The notes beneath the pieces are model-generated. The model was given only the letters and a program-made list of their open reading frames with translations. It did no database searches and had not been told where the DNA came from. A program made the translations under genes and the position numbers. Below, piece by piece: positions 18,754 to 28,288 of a stretch of DNA of 64,000 bases. Source of the DNA: Alphaproteobacteria bacterium. Lineage in GTDB: Bacteria > Pseudomonadota > Alphaproteobacteria > CAAGCB01 > CAG-977. The stretch spans positions 267,801 through 331,800 of the forward strand of contig JAKSVU010000001.1 of the NCBI GenBank assembly GCA_024413465.1, read 5' to 3'. How positions within the stretch are numbered: the stretch's first letter is position 1; every line of letters starts with the position of its first letter.

Positions 18754-19764
18754 ATGAACAGATTTGGACATATTTTTACATTCACCTCTTTTGGGGAAAG
18801 TCATGGACCTGCTATTGGGGGAATTGTTGATGGTATTCCTGCAAATATTTCCCTTTCAAAGGAAGATATTCAACCTGCTCTTGATTTAAGAAGACCTGGA
18901 ATAAATAGTTTAACAACTCAAAGAAATGAACCAGATCAAATTGAAATTTTTTCTGGAATATTTGAAGGAAAAACAACAGGGACGCCTTTAGGATTTATCA
19001 TAAAAAATACAAATCACCTTTCTACTGATTATGACGATATTAAAGATAAATTTCGCCCTGCTCATGCTGATTTAACTTATGAATTAAAATATGGTATTAG
19101 AGATTATCGTGGAGGCGGAAGATCTTCAGCCAGAGAAACTGCTGTCAGAGTTGCCTGTGGTGCCATTGCAAAAAAAACATTGAATTCTCTTTTACCAAAA
19201 TCAGTATCAATTTCATCTAAAGTTATTCAAATAGGAACAGAAACAGATCCCACAAAATTTAAAGAACTCATTGAAAAAACAAAACAAAGAAATGATTCAA
19301 TTGGATGCTTAGTTGAACTTCAAGCTTCAAATGTTCCACCTTGCCTTGGCTCCCCTATTTATGACAAGTTAGATGCAGATATTGCAAAAGAAATGATGGG
19401 GATAAATGCTGTTAAAGGTGTTGAAATCGGCGAAGGATTTAATGTCGTGAATCTTTATGGATCCGAAAACGCAGATGAAATGTTTTCAGATGATGGTGAA
19501 AATATAAGATTTAAATCAAATCATGCAGGAGGTATCCTTGGAGGGATTTCTACAGGGCAAGATATCATTGTTAGAATTGCGGTAAAGCCAACTCCATCCA
19601 TAAATCAAATTCTTTCAACTGTAGATAAGGATAAAAAAAACGTTTCCATTACAACAAAAGGCAGACATGACCCCTGCATTGGATTACGCATATGCCCTGT
19701 TGTAGAAGCAATGATGTGGTGTATTCTTCTAGACCATTATTTGATGAATAAATCATTTCAATAA
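18754..19764 (+). CDS. aroC: Chorismate synthase
   Basis: A 336-residue FMN-dependent enzyme turning 5-enolpyruvylshikimate-3-phosphate into chorismate, the last shared step of aromatic synthesis. The N-terminal FGESHGPAIGGIVDGIPA, the YRGGGRSSARET loop near residue 125, SNHAGGILGGISTG near 252 and GRHDPCIGLR near 308 are all clear signatures. It is about 15-25 residues shorter than many AroC proteins, with a clipped C-terminus ending soon after the VVEAMMW segment, but all recognised motifs are intact. Confidence 0.96.
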   Translation: MNRFGHIFTFTSFGESHGPAIGGIVDGIPANISLSKEDIQPALDLRRPGINSLTTQRNEPDQIEIFSGIFEGKTTGTPLGFIIKNTNHLSTDYDDIKDKFRPAHADLTYELKYGIRDYRGGGRSSARETAVRVACGAIAKKTLNSLLPKSVSISSKVIQIGTETDPTKFKELIEKTKQRNDSIGCLVELQASNVPPCLGSPIYDKLDADIAKEMMGINAVKGVEIGEGFNVVNLYGSENADEMFSDDGENIRFKSNHAGGILGGISTGQDIIVRIAVKPTPSINQILSTVDKDKKNVSITTKGRHDPCIGLRICPVVEAMMWCILLDHYLMNKSFQ

Positions 19765-19854
19765 AATTTATCTTTTAAACTTTCCAAAAGAAAAAGTTTC
19801 ATGTAAAATCGCTCCTAGTGATATTGTTAACAATACTAAAAAGATATCGATACT

Positions 19855-20343
19855 ATGAAAAAAATTGTTTTATTTTTTGCTATTTTTTTAATTGGGTGTT
19901 CTGTAGCCCCCAATCAACAGTTGGAATATACAGAACAAAAAAAATTTGAAAAACCAAACAACGTTTCTGAATATACAGATGCTTTATTGATAGAGTTGCA
20001 AACAATCCACCCTCAAATTGAACGAAAGAGAAACGTATTAAGTGTAATAATTACAGATTACTTCAAAAAAGAATTTTCGTTGACAGAGTTCGGACAAGAT
20101 AATTTAAAGAAAATAGCTTTAATTCTTGCTGATTATGATAAATCTAGAATTACTATTTTTGGATATAATTCAAATTCCTCAAATGGAGAGTACAACCAAC
20201 GTATATCTGATGATCGTGCAAATAAAATTGCTGACATTTTTGAAAGCAACTCAAAAATCAACGACCTTCGTCTTTATGTAGAAGGAAAATCTTCAGACAA
20301 AAAAATCCAGGCTGAAATTATTATTGTTCCAACTTTAAAATAA
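19855..20343 (+). CDS. OmpA-like lipoprotein
   Basis: 162 residues. A signal peptide ends in the lipobox LIGC, with the lipidated Cys at residue 15. The C-terminal half resembles an OmpA-type peptidoglycan-binding domain: FSLTEFGQDNLKKIALIL, then ITIFGYNSNSS, then NQRISDDRANKIADIF. The match is divergent, and the usual catalogue of D/R diaminopimelate-binding residues is only partly kept. Likely an outer-membrane anchored, Pal-like protein. Its own promoter should be in the 90-base gap after aroC. It is convergent with rnj. Confidence 0.7.
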   Translation: MKKIVLFFAIFLIGCSVAPNQQLEYTEQKKFEKPNNVSEYTDALLIELQTIHPQIERKRNVLSVIITDYFKKEFSLTEFGQDNLKKIALILADYDKSRITIFGYNSNSSNGEYNQRISDDRANKIADIFESNSKINDLRLYVEGKSSDKKIQAEIIIVPTLK

Positions 20344-20347
20344 GATT

Positions 20348-22018
20348 TTATACTCGAACCAAATGAACATCGACAAGAGGTTTTCGACCATGATTTTGGA
20401 TGATAATCTTTCTAACTGCAGATTTTACAACATCAGTGATTTTTGAATTATCTAATTTTTCCTCTGAAGAGAGATTATCTATCTCTGACTTTACGAAATC
20501 ATTTAAAACTGTATATTCTTCACTCTCTGTTTCGATCAAACCTACAGCTGAAAATTGAATATTTCCTAAAATATTATTATCAGAATTTAAAACAACCGTC
20601 GCCACAACAGATCCATCTTCTATTAACCTTCTTCTTTTTTTTATAATTTCAGAGGATATTGAAACAATTTTTTTCCCATCGACAGCCAATATTCCTGTTG
20701 GAACTTCACCAATTACATTAAAATCATCTATATCCAAATGAACAACATCTCCATCTTTTATGATTAAAACTTGCTTAATACCACATTCATGAGCAAGTTT
20801 AGCATGTTCATTTAAATGCATAATTTCCCCATGTACAGGGATAACCATTTGAGGTTTCAGTAGTTCATATAATTTTTTCATATCTTGTTTACCGGCGTGT
20901 CCGGAAACATGGACCAATGCTTCTTTTGTTGTAATAACTTCAATATTTCTTTCAATAAACCGATTTTGAATATTTGCTATAGCCTGCTCATTACCAGGAA
21001 TTACTCTTGATGAAAAAACAACTACATCACCTGCTCCAAGATGAACATTTCCCACATCATATGATACACTATTTAATGCAGCTTTATACTCTCCCTGACA
21101 ACCTGTACAAATGTACAAAACTTCAGCTTGATTCATAAATTTAGCTTCATCATCGGTTAAAAAGACAGGAAAATCCTTAAAGTATCCAGAAGCTCTTCCA
21201 GCTCCCTCAACACGCCATAATGATTTTCCCATCAAACAGACTTTTCTGCCAACTTGTTCTGCCGCATAGGCTATACTTTCTATGCGTCCTACGTTTGATG
21301 CAAAGCACGTAACTACAATTTTTTTATCTTTATAGCCTTTCAACAATTCGACAAATGAATTTTTAACATCTGTTTCCGTACTTAATGCATCTTCGACAAA
21401 TACATTTGTTGAATCACCAACTAATGCTAAGATTTTTTCATTCTTTAGTGATTGAAGATTTGCTGTTTTTCCAATAACAGGAGCTTTATCAAAACGCCAA
21501 TCCCCTGTATGAAAAATATTTCCATATTTTGTTTTTATAAAAAGTGCTGTAGCCTCTGGAACCGAATGATTAACTGGAACTAATTCTATTTCGAAAGGAC
21601 CTAAATCTAAAGCATCACCTTCATTAACAACTTCAACAGATGCCCTTCCTAATAATCCAACTTCATCTAATTTTGAAACAAGCATTTCACTGACAAATGG
21701 CGTTGAATAAATTGGACAGTGTAAATCTCTCCACAAATAACCAACTGCACCTAAATGATCTTCATGAGCATGTGTAATAACTAAACCTTCTAAATTAGGC
21801 AAAATTGTTGTTGCAAAAGCAGGATCTGGAAGAAGCATCTCAATTCCAGGTAAATTTTCACCTGCAAAACCTACCCCACAATCAACAGCCAGCCATTTTC
21901 CATCACAAGAATACAGACAGAAATTCATTCCTATTTCGCCAACACCTCCTAAAGGAATAAAAAATAATCCTTTATGTGGGACTTCAATAAATTTTTTTTC
22001 TTCAAGAATTTCTGACAT
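20348..22018 (-). CDS. rnj: Ribonuclease J
   Basis: A 556-residue metallo-beta-lactamase/beta-CASP ribonuclease. The zinc motif THAHEDHLGAV lies near residue 81, with VNHSVPEA and HTGDWRFD further on, a beta-CASP core (CFASNVGRIES), and the HVSGHAGKQD plus VPVHGE motifs. It would act in RNA decay and rRNA/mRNA 5' processing. Start ATG 22018 follows birA after 5 bases. The nuoN-birA-rnj order is typical of alphaproteobacteria; a coaX gene often found between birA and rnj is not present. Confidence 0.95.
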   Translation of the reverse strand: MSEILEEKKFIEVPHKGLFFIPLGGVGEIGMNFCLYSCDGKWLAVDCGVGFAGENLPGIEMLLPDPAFATTILPNLEGLVITHAHEDHLGAVGYLWRDLHCPIYSTPFVSEMLVSKLDEVGLLGRASVEVVNEGDALDLGPFEIELVPVNHSVPEATALFIKTKYGNIFHTGDWRFDKAPVIGKTANLQSLKNEKILALVGDSTNVFVEDALSTETDVKNSFVELLKGYKDKKIVVTCFASNVGRIESIAYAAEQVGRKVCLMGKSLWRVEGAGRASGYFKDFPVFLTDDEAKFMNQAEVLYICTGCQGEYKAALNSVSYDVGNVHLGAGDVVVFSSRVIPGNEQAIANIQNRFIERNIEVITTKEALVHVSGHAGKQDMKKLYELLKPQMVIPVHGEIMHLNEHAKLAHECGIKQVLIIKDGDVVHLDIDDFNVIGEVPTGILAVDGKKIVSISSEIIKKRRRLIEDGSVVATVVLNSDNNILGNIQFSAVGLIETESEEYTVLNDFVKSEIDNLSSEEKLDNSKITDVVKSAVRKIIIQNHGRKPLVDVHLVRV

Positions 22019-22023
22019 TCACT

Positions 22024-22713
22024 TTATTCCTTTTTACCAAAAAAAACATCTCCTGCTGTAATTTTAGATATTACACCATCATCATCTAATAATAATATAC
22101 CATTATCATCAATCCCAGAAAAGATACCTGTTAAAATTTTATTTTCTAGATGAACTTCTATTTTTTTCCCTAGTCCAACTGCCCGTTTTTTCCATTCAGT
22201 CACAATGGTACAAAAATCAACATCTCTTAAAGAAATAAATTTTTTTAAAATTTCTTTAAACAAATCAATTGGTGCTACATCTATCCCATATTCTATCAAA
22301 GATGTTGATGAATATAGAAAATCTGTTGTTTCTGTAAAAGGCTTTATATTTATACCCATTCCAACAACTAATCTATTTTTACCATTAGTTTGTAACAAGA
22401 TGCCTGAAATTTTTTTTCCATCGATTAACACATCATTCGGCCACTTACACTGAGGAATTAAATTAAAATCTTCTAATACCATTGAAATAGCAACTGCCGT
22501 TAAAAAACTATACTTACAACTTTCTTGTAAATCACAAATATTTAACTTAATTGAGGCATATAAATTTCCCTTTGGACTTTTCCAATTTCTATTATAACGA
22601 CCTTTTCCTGAAATTTGTTCATTTGCAATAATGCAAAATTCACTCTCATCATCACTTGATAAAGCCTCTAAATTCGTAGATAAAATCTTATCTTTAAAAA
22701 TTAATTTCATCAC
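22024..22713 (-). CDS. birA: Biotin--[acetyl-CoA-carboxylase] ligase
   Basis: A 229-residue biotin protein ligase that makes biotinyl-AMP and transfers it to the carboxyl carrier protein. The GKGRYNRNW loop corresponds to the family GRGRxGRxW, followed by KWPNDVLIDGKKISGIL and VVGMGINI. There is no N-terminal helix-turn-helix, so it is a monofunctional ligase, as usual in alphaproteobacteria. Two ATGs overlap at 22713 and 22710, and the start overlaps the nuoN stop by 4 bases, so it is translationally coupled to the nuo operon. Confidence 0.92.
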   Translation of the reverse strand: MMKLIFKDKILSTNLEALSSDDESEFCIIANEQISGKGRYNRNWKSPKGNLYASIKLNICDLQESCKYSFLTAVAISMVLEDFNLIPQCKWPNDVLIDGKKISGILLQTNGKNRLVVGMGINIKPFTETTDFLYSSTSLIEYGIDVAPIDLFKEILKKFISLRDVDFCTIVTEWKKRAVGLGKKIEVHLENKILTGIFSGIDDNGILLLDDDGVISKITAGDVFFGKKE

Positions 22714-24044
22714 AAAAATTCCAATTTTACTATATTATCAAAGTAATTTATAAATAATGGCATTAATATATTGGAAATAACAATAAATAAAAATATAAGT
22801 TTATAGAAAAATGTCATTTTAAAATCATATTCTTTACTTTTTCCAATATACATTTGTTTCAATATTTTTATGAATGTATATATGCAAGGTAATGAAAATA
22901 GAATTAAAGATATGACCAAATAAAGTTGGTCTTGAAAAATTAACGTTTTTAATATCAAAAAATATATCCAAAAACTACCAAAAGGAGGAACTGCAACCAT
23001 ACCAAGAAGTATAATTCCCCAAACAGCACCCATTAAAAAATTTTTTATTCCTAAACCATTTAAATCACTTATATTTTCTAATGTTTTTCCTTCATATCTC
23101 AATGAAGCTTGAAGTGTTGTAAATCCAATAAAAATAATCGCTTGAAATACACAATATAATAATACTATTTTATAATTTTGAGTTCCCAACAAAATAAAAA
23201 AGAGACCTTGAGAATAAGTAAGTAAAATTCCAGTCATCCTTCTTAAATTATTTTGAGTAAAAATTTGAATTGATGAATAAAGTAGATACATAAAACCTAC
23301 AATATTAAAAACAATTGCACATTTATTCATATCAAACATAACAAAAAATATTTTACTAAAAACTATCAAGAAAACAGGTTGAATAATGGAACATTCCATA
23401 CTTAGTAAACATGTTGGCATTAAACTAACTCTTTCAATTAAAATATTACCAAACGGCAATCCTCCTATTTTCTGTAAAAATGAAATAAAAATAAGTATTT
23501 CTGCAAAGCAAAGAAGATCATTTTGAGACAAATTATGATAACTTGTAAAAGTTAATCCTCCAACTTGAATATATACAATGGATAAACCAAAAACAAACAA
23601 TGCTGAAGAAAGCAACTCTGTTAATAAAAGATTCAGTGATTTGCTATCTGTTTTTTCACTATTTTTCTTATATAGTACTAAAAATAAGAAAGAATATCTG
23701 CAAATTTCCATTCCAAAATACAAAATATGAAATGATTTACTTTCAAATATCAATATAATCCCTATAAATAATATTAAACATATAGAAAAAAACTCAAACA
23801 GTTCATATTTTTTGTATTTTAAATAATCATAACAAATTCCCCAAATGACCATATATATGCAAGCTATAAATCCCTTTATAAAGACAACCTCTGATAAATT
23901 TGATGTATTTAAGTCAATCCAATTTAAAACAGTTAAAAACATCCCTAAAAATAGGATCTTCATACTATATTTTTTATACCTAACTTTCACATGAGAAAGT
24001 AACGCTATCAAAATAGTTAATAAAGAAATTAAACAGCTATTCAT
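22710..24044 (-). CDS. nuoN: Complex I subunit N (divergent)
   Basis: 444 residues, about 14 hydrophobic segments, antiporter-like proton-translocating family. The segment FGMEICRYS keeps the TM5 glutamate, and FLQKIGGLPFG keeps the TM7 lysine region. The usual lysine of the TM12 GIPPxxGFFGK motif appears replaced (VAVPPFGSFWIYF), and the WTPDVYEGAPTP signature is largely lost. Order after nuoM and before birA supports the assignment. Very low sequence complexity (F, I, L rich) means identity rests on position plus motif traces. Confidence 0.8.
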   Translation of the reverse strand: MNSCLISLLTILIALLSHVKVRYKKYSMKILFLGMFLTVLNWIDLNTSNLSEVVFIKGFIACIYMVIWGICYDYLKYKKYELFEFFSICLILFIGIILIFESKSFHILYFGMEICRYSFLFLVLYKKNSEKTDSKSLNLLLTELLSSALFVFGLSIVYIQVGGLTFTSYHNLSQNDLLCFAEILIFISFLQKIGGLPFGNILIERVSLMPTCLLSMECSIIQPVFLIVFSKIFFVMFDMNKCAIVFNIVGFMYLLYSSIQIFTQNNLRRMTGILLTYSQGLFFILLGTQNYKIVLLYCVFQAIIFIGFTTLQASLRYEGKTLENISDLNGLGIKNFLMGAVWGIILLGMVAVPPFGSFWIYFLILKTLIFQDQLYLVISLILFSLPCIYTFIKILKQMYIGKSKEYDFKMTFFYKLIFLFIVISNILMPLFINYFDNIVKLEFL

Positions 24045-24053
24045 AAAAAAATC

Positions 24054-25502
24054 CTATTCAAACAATGGATCAACTACCCGTCTAATGATACAAAAAAAAC
24101 ATTCCGGATTAATCGTTAAATAAATTATTCCACAAATCACAATCATCGAAGCTATTTTTTCATATAAATTTAAATTTTCTTCGACTTCTATTGATTTCTG
24201 TTCTTTTCCTAACAACACTGGAGCAAAAATCTTATAAAAAGAAACTAACAAAAATATGATAGATAAATATATAAAAAATGCAGAAACAGGATGAACTTTA
24301 AAACATGCTTGTACAATTAAAAATTGACCTAAAAAATTAGGCAATGGTGGAAAACCTAATAAATTTAATCCTGATAAAAAGATTAAAGATGATAATACGG
24401 GATATTTTTTTAATAAATTTGTTTCAGAAAAAGAATAACCAAATTTTTCATAATAAGCTCCCATTGCGATTAAAAATATCGGCATTGAAATAGCTTGGGA
24501 CAAAACAAAAAATAAACTTCCCTTTATACTTTCCATAGTTAAACAAAAGAAACCTATTAATATCATCGTATTTTGAACTAAATGCAAAGTTCCTGTAAAA
24601 CGTCTAATATCTTTATTATTTAATGCAATAACTGAAGCAAAAAACATTGATATACACAAAACGTTTATCAAAACATTGCTAGACTGAATAAAATCATCTC
24701 CAATTATCGAAATACCAACTTGTATAAAAAAATACAACATTAGTTTAGTGTATCCACCTGAAATTAAAATTCTTGTTGGTGACGGTGCTTCTGTAAAACA
24801 ATCCATTAAACCGAAATGAACTGGAAATACTGGAAAAAAGAAAAAAGCAGCTCCAACAAATAAAATTAATACTATATTTCTTGGTATTTTGGGAAGTAAC
24901 GCATTTTTTAAAACATCAAAATCTAATGACCCTAAATGCTGATATATAATAAAAAAAGCTGTTAACAAACAAGCATTACCTAACAATGAATAAAGAATAA
25001 ATTTATTTGCAGTATTTACTCTTTTTTCAATTCCCCAAAATGAAATTTGAAAAAACAAAATAAAGCTGATACAAAAAAAAGAAACAAAAAAAACAAAAAG
25101 ATCTCTTGCACATACACCACATAAAAAGAAAAACTCTAGAAGTAGTATTAAAATTAAATACTCCCTAAGATGCATTTTAATCGATTTTTTCGATAAAAAA
25201 ACACTCACTATTGTTAAAAAACTAATTATGTTTGTAAAAATTGATGTCAATAAATTCATTCCAAATTTTATAGAAACATTAAAAGATTTCAAATAATAAA
25301 CCGGAAACAAATTAAAATCAGAATTAGCGACATAAATTTTGCTACACGAATAAAACGACGCTATAAACGTACTTATTGATATAAGAATACCTACATAATA
25401 TGAATTGTCTTTTATTCTATTTTCATTTCCATTTACTAATAATAAAAAGAATGCTCCTACTAGAGGTAAAGTAATTAACATAAGTAATTCTAAAAATTGC
25501 AT
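24054..25502 (-). CDS. nuoM: Complex I subunit M (divergent)
   Basis: 482 residues, antiporter-like membrane subunit. ARDLFVFFVSFFC aligns with the canonical TM5 segment but the essential glutamate is Phe. FFFFPVFPVHFGL aligns with VKxPxFPxHTWL and the TM7 lysine is Phe. FTEAPSPTRILISGGYTKL still matches the EAPTxGSxLLAxxxLK loop and retains the TM8 lysine. GFPPLPNFLGQFLI matches the TM12 motif. So the fold is kept while two key charges of the proton path seem lost. It overlaps nuoL by 13 bases and lies 9 bases before nuoN. Confidence 0.85.
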   Translation of the reverse strand: MQFLELLMLITLPLVGAFFLLLVNGNENRIKDNSYYVGILISISTFIASFYSCSKIYVANSDFNLFPVYYLKSFNVSIKFGMNLLTSIFTNIISFLTIVSVFLSKKSIKMHLREYLILILLLEFFFLCGVCARDLFVFFVSFFCISFILFFQISFWGIEKRVNTANKFILYSLLGNACLLTAFFIIYQHLGSLDFDVLKNALLPKIPRNIVLILFVGAAFFFFPVFPVHFGLMDCFTEAPSPTRILISGGYTKLMLYFFIQVGISIIGDDFIQSSNVLINVLCISMFFASVIALNNKDIRRFTGTLHLVQNTMILIGFFCLTMESIKGSLFFVLSQAISMPIFLIAMGAYYEKFGYSFSETNLLKKYPVLSSLIFLSGLNLLGFPPLPNFLGQFLIVQACFKVHPVSAFFIYLSIIFLLVSFYKIFAPVLLGKEQKSIEVEENLNLYEKIASMIVICGIIYLTINPECFFCIIRRVVDPLFE

Positions 25503-27256
25503 AAATATAGCCTCTGTATCATTATAAATGTCAATCCCAAAAAAATTAAAACAATTAAAAGTGTATTATTTTTAAAAAAATTTTTTTTACTTTCTAGCTT
25601 TTTATAAAACTTATTTACGATATTTTCAGATAGAATTAACAAACATTGTTGTTGGATAATAATATCTTTATTTTTATTAAGATAACTAGATAATAATTTT
25701 TTCTCAAAAAGTTTACTAAAAATCGAAAAATTAATTTTTATCCCTGTTTTGAAAAAAAACAAACCAAAACAAAGTCCACTACATCCACACATTGAACAAA
25801 TAAGCATATAAATAGATTGTCTTTTAGATAGATGTTCTAAAACAGATTGTTGAAAAATTTGATCTTGAAAAATTGTACTTACTAACAATAGTACAATAGG
25901 TATTAACATAATTTTATCTATTTTTTTCAAAGAAATTATTTTTTCAGTGCTAATATTCCTTTTTGAGAAAAAGATTTTATAAAGACAATCAGAAAAAATC
26001 CACCCCATCATAAACAAAAAAAGAACAAATAGTATACAGGTATAAATTGAAAATTTTATATAAATTAATGCAAACAAATCTTGCCAAACACTAAATGTTC
26101 CTAGTCCTGGGAAACCAATTACGCACAAAACAAACAAACTATATATCCAAAACAATGCCGAATATTCTTTACTCAATTCGCCCATTTTGTTTATATCTAA
26201 TTCTCCCTGTAATGCAAAACTTAAAGAGCCTAAAGATAAAATAATTCCTACTATTGGAACTGTAATTGCAATATATGAACGAACACAAGTATCTTTATCT
26301 GCTATAGCAAAAAGAATTAAAATTAATCCCATCTGCATAGCAAGTATTGAATATATTTTTTCCTTAAGATTCGTTTTATATAACCCCTTTATACCATATA
26401 AAAAGGATGTAATTATACCAGTCGCAATAAACAATGATTTAACAAAAGTATTCGCAATACAAAAATCAAATAAATTTAATAAAATATAGACAGAATATCC
26501 TGCAAAAACAGCAGAAAAAACAACTGATAAAATCACAAAATCTGTACATATGGATACATCTTCGTCATTATTTAGGGAAAAGAATTGAAGCATTTTTTCA
26601 CCAATTCCCAGCAATAAAAAACAACCAAATAAAGTTTGCTCTGTTGTATCAAAAATTATTACTTGTTGAGAAATATGTGGTGGTATGAGAAGACTATCTG
26701 TCTTATTAATAATCATATAAAATGCAAATAAAATAAATATATCTGAAAACAAATGTGAAATAAAAAACTTACCTGCATTTTTTTGGACAATACTTTTGTT
26801 ATTTACAAATACCATCATGAGGTATGTTAATAAAATAACAACTTCAAATCCTGCAAAAAATTGAATAAATTGATTAGCTCCTATTCCTAATGTCACAAAA
26901 AAAGTCAATAAACTGAAAAAAATATAGTATTTACGACTAACAGTATCTCTATAATAAGCCTTTGTAAAAACAAGACCACATAAAATTAATGCAACTATAA
27001 AAGCACATAAAAAACTTTCCGTTTTTGTGAAAAAAAATCCCCAATCATAAGTGTATTCATTTATTTTTAGATATGGGAAAAAATTTAAATTAAAAATTTT
27101 ATCTGTATTAAGATTTCTTATACTCATTGAGACTAATCGAGCAAACGCAATAAAACATCCCAAAAAAGTAACTAGGAAATCGAACTTTTTTTTATTAAAT
27201 AAAAAAGAAAAATAAACAAACAACGCTGAAAACAACGGGAAAAACAACAGATACAA
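25490..27256 (-). CDS. nuoL: Complex I subunit L (divergent)
   Basis: 588 residues, largest membrane subunit, at the distal end of the arm. FFAGFEVVILLTYLMM keeps the TM5 glutamate and NNKSIVQKNAGKFF the next lysine region; GIGEKMLQFF keeps a TM7 lysine, but the family loop with HTWLPDAMxGPTPVSALIHA is not recognisable (SLNNDEDVSICTDFVIL instead). The last ~60 residues contain a lateral-helix-like segment and a final hydrophobic helix. Ends inside nuoM and begins 1 base after nuoK. Identified by length, helix pattern and operon position. Confidence 0.83.
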   Translation of the reverse strand: MYLLFFPLFSALFVYFSFLFNKKKFDFLVTFLGCFIAFARLVSMSIRNLNTDKIFNLNFFPYLKINEYTYDWGFFFTKTESFLCAFIVALILCGLVFTKAYYRDTVSRKYYIFFSLLTFFVTLGIGANQFIQFFAGFEVVILLTYLMMVFVNNKSIVQKNAGKFFISHLFSDIFILFAFYMIINKTDSLLIPPHISQQVIIFDTTEQTLFGCFLLLGIGEKMLQFFSLNNDEDVSICTDFVILSVVFSAVFAGYSVYILLNLFDFCIANTFVKSLFIATGIITSFLYGIKGLYKTNLKEKIYSILAMQMGLILILFAIADKDTCVRSYIAITVPIVGIILSLGSLSFALQGELDINKMGELSKEYSALFWIYSLFVLCVIGFPGLGTFSVWQDLFALIYIKFSIYTCILFVLFLFMMGWIFSDCLYKIFFSKRNISTEKIISLKKIDKIMLIPIVLLLVSTIFQDQIFQQSVLEHLSKRQSIYMLICSMCGCSGLCFGLFFFKTGIKINFSIFSKLFEKKLLSSYLNKNKDIIIQQQCLLILSENIVNKFYKKLESKKNFFKNNTLLIVLIFLGLTFIMIQRLYLCNF

Positions 27257-27257
27257 T

Positions 27258-27545
27258 CTAATTCTCCTCTGTTTCTTCTTTATGATTTAACAAATTTTTC
27301 TCTTTAAAAACTTTATATACAAAAATCAAAAAAATAGCACTTTGTATTCCAATAAAAATAGATAAAAACAATGAAAATAAAAATGTTTCTTCAATTTTTT
27401 TTATGCTAAAATTGAGGATACTTGCTAAAAAAATAAACTGAATGGATAGAAACAATCTAATTAGATTATTCCTAAATTTAAGAACTCCAAATAAGCCTAT
27501 AAACATAACAATCGAAGATACTATAACAATATCATTGTTATTCAT
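27258..27545 (-). CDS. nuoK: Complex I subunit K with both Glu replaced by Gln
   Basis: 95 residues with three membrane helices, the right size and position for NuoK. The canonical TM2 glutamate (E. coli Glu36, in SIELM) is Gln36 here (LSIQFIF), and the TM3 glutamate (E. coli Glu72) aligns with Gln68 (IGIQSAIF). In E. coli the first of these is essential for proton pumping. NFSIKKIEE matches the loop after TM2. The C-terminal tail is charged and slightly extended. The start overlaps nuoJ by 8 bases. Confidence 0.85.
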   Translation of the reverse strand: MNNNDIVIVSSIVMFIGLFGVLKFRNNLIRLFLSIQFIFLASILNFSIKKIEETFLFSLFLSIFIGIQSAIFLIFVYKVFKEKNLLNHKEETEEN

Positions 27546-28002
27546 TTTTATTTTTCCTAATTAAAAATTCTAATTCGACAAAAGTAGCCAAAAAGAATAC
27601 ACCTAAAATATATAAATAAATCATGTAATCAGATGTATCAACCAAAAGAGATGTGTCTGTCAAGACAATTTGATTTTTATATAAAAGCCACACAAATTCA
27701 ATCATCGATGTAATAAGTATAGCGATATTGATTTTGTTACTTTTTTCTACTTGATTTAAATAATTTTTATCAAAAAACAGAGATGTGATAATAATAAAGA
27801 CTACAAGCATATTTACATTTAAGAAAATTAAGCAAAAAGCCATTAGCGATGATTGAACTAATGATAGAACCAAAGCCATTGATATTAAACTATTACACTG
27901 AAAAAATATCGCCTGTAATACTTTTTTCGAAAGAATTGAAAAAAGAGCTGATAAAATAAATAATCCTGAAAAAATGTAAAATTCTACCATATTAATCCTC
28001 AA
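27538..28002 (-). CDS. nuoJ: Complex I subunit J (divergent)
   Basis: 154 residues with five hydrophobic segments, between nuoI and nuoK. The N-terminal FYIFSGLFILSALFSILSKKVLQAIFFQCNS pattern and the LNVNMLVVFIIITSLFF segment correspond to NuoJ, although the usual GAVxVLFLFVVM motif of TM3 is changed (NVNMLVVF). It overlaps nuoI by 11 bases and nuoK by 8 bases. Shorter than E. coli NuoJ (about 184). Confidence 0.8.
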   Translation of the reverse strand: MRINMVEFYIFSGLFILSALFSILSKKVLQAIFFQCNSLISMALVLSLVQSSLMAFCLIFLNVNMLVVFIIITSLFFDKNYLNQVEKSNKINIAILITSMIEFVWLLYKNQIVLTDTSLLVDTSDYMIYLYILGVFFLATFVELEFLIRKNKNE

Positions 28003-28288
28003 AATCTATTCTTAAAGCATTTGTTTTACATTTTTCAGCGCAAAAACCACAATGCACACAATTTTTTTCATTAATTACAATTCGTTGATGACTTTCATCA
28101 AAAGATATCGCTTTAATTGGACATGTTTTAATACATTGTAAGCAATTTTCACATTTTTCAAGATCATAAATCAATTTTTCTTTTTTTCTAAAAGCTTTCT
28201 TAGGAAATTTTTGGAAGACGCCTATCCCAATAAAATATTTAAAAATTATTTTTAGAGTAACGACGACAGATAAAATATTCCTAATCAT
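27992..28288 (-). CDS. nuoI: Complex I subunit I, short form, two 4Fe-4S clusters
   Basis: 98 residues with two complete ferredoxin-type motifs: CENCLQCIKTCP and CVHCGFCAEKCK, predicted to bind clusters N6a and N6b, which pass electrons towards N2 in NuoB. The protein is far shorter than typical NuoI (about 160 residues): both the N-terminal amphipathic region and the C-terminal extension are reduced. It starts right at the end of nuoH and overlaps nuoJ by 11 bases. Confidence 0.88.
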   Translation of the reverse strand: MIRNILSVVVTLKIIFKYFIGIGVFQKFPKKAFRKKEKLIYDLEKCENCLQCIKTCPIKAISFDESHQRIVINEKNCVHCGFCAEKCKTNALRIDFED

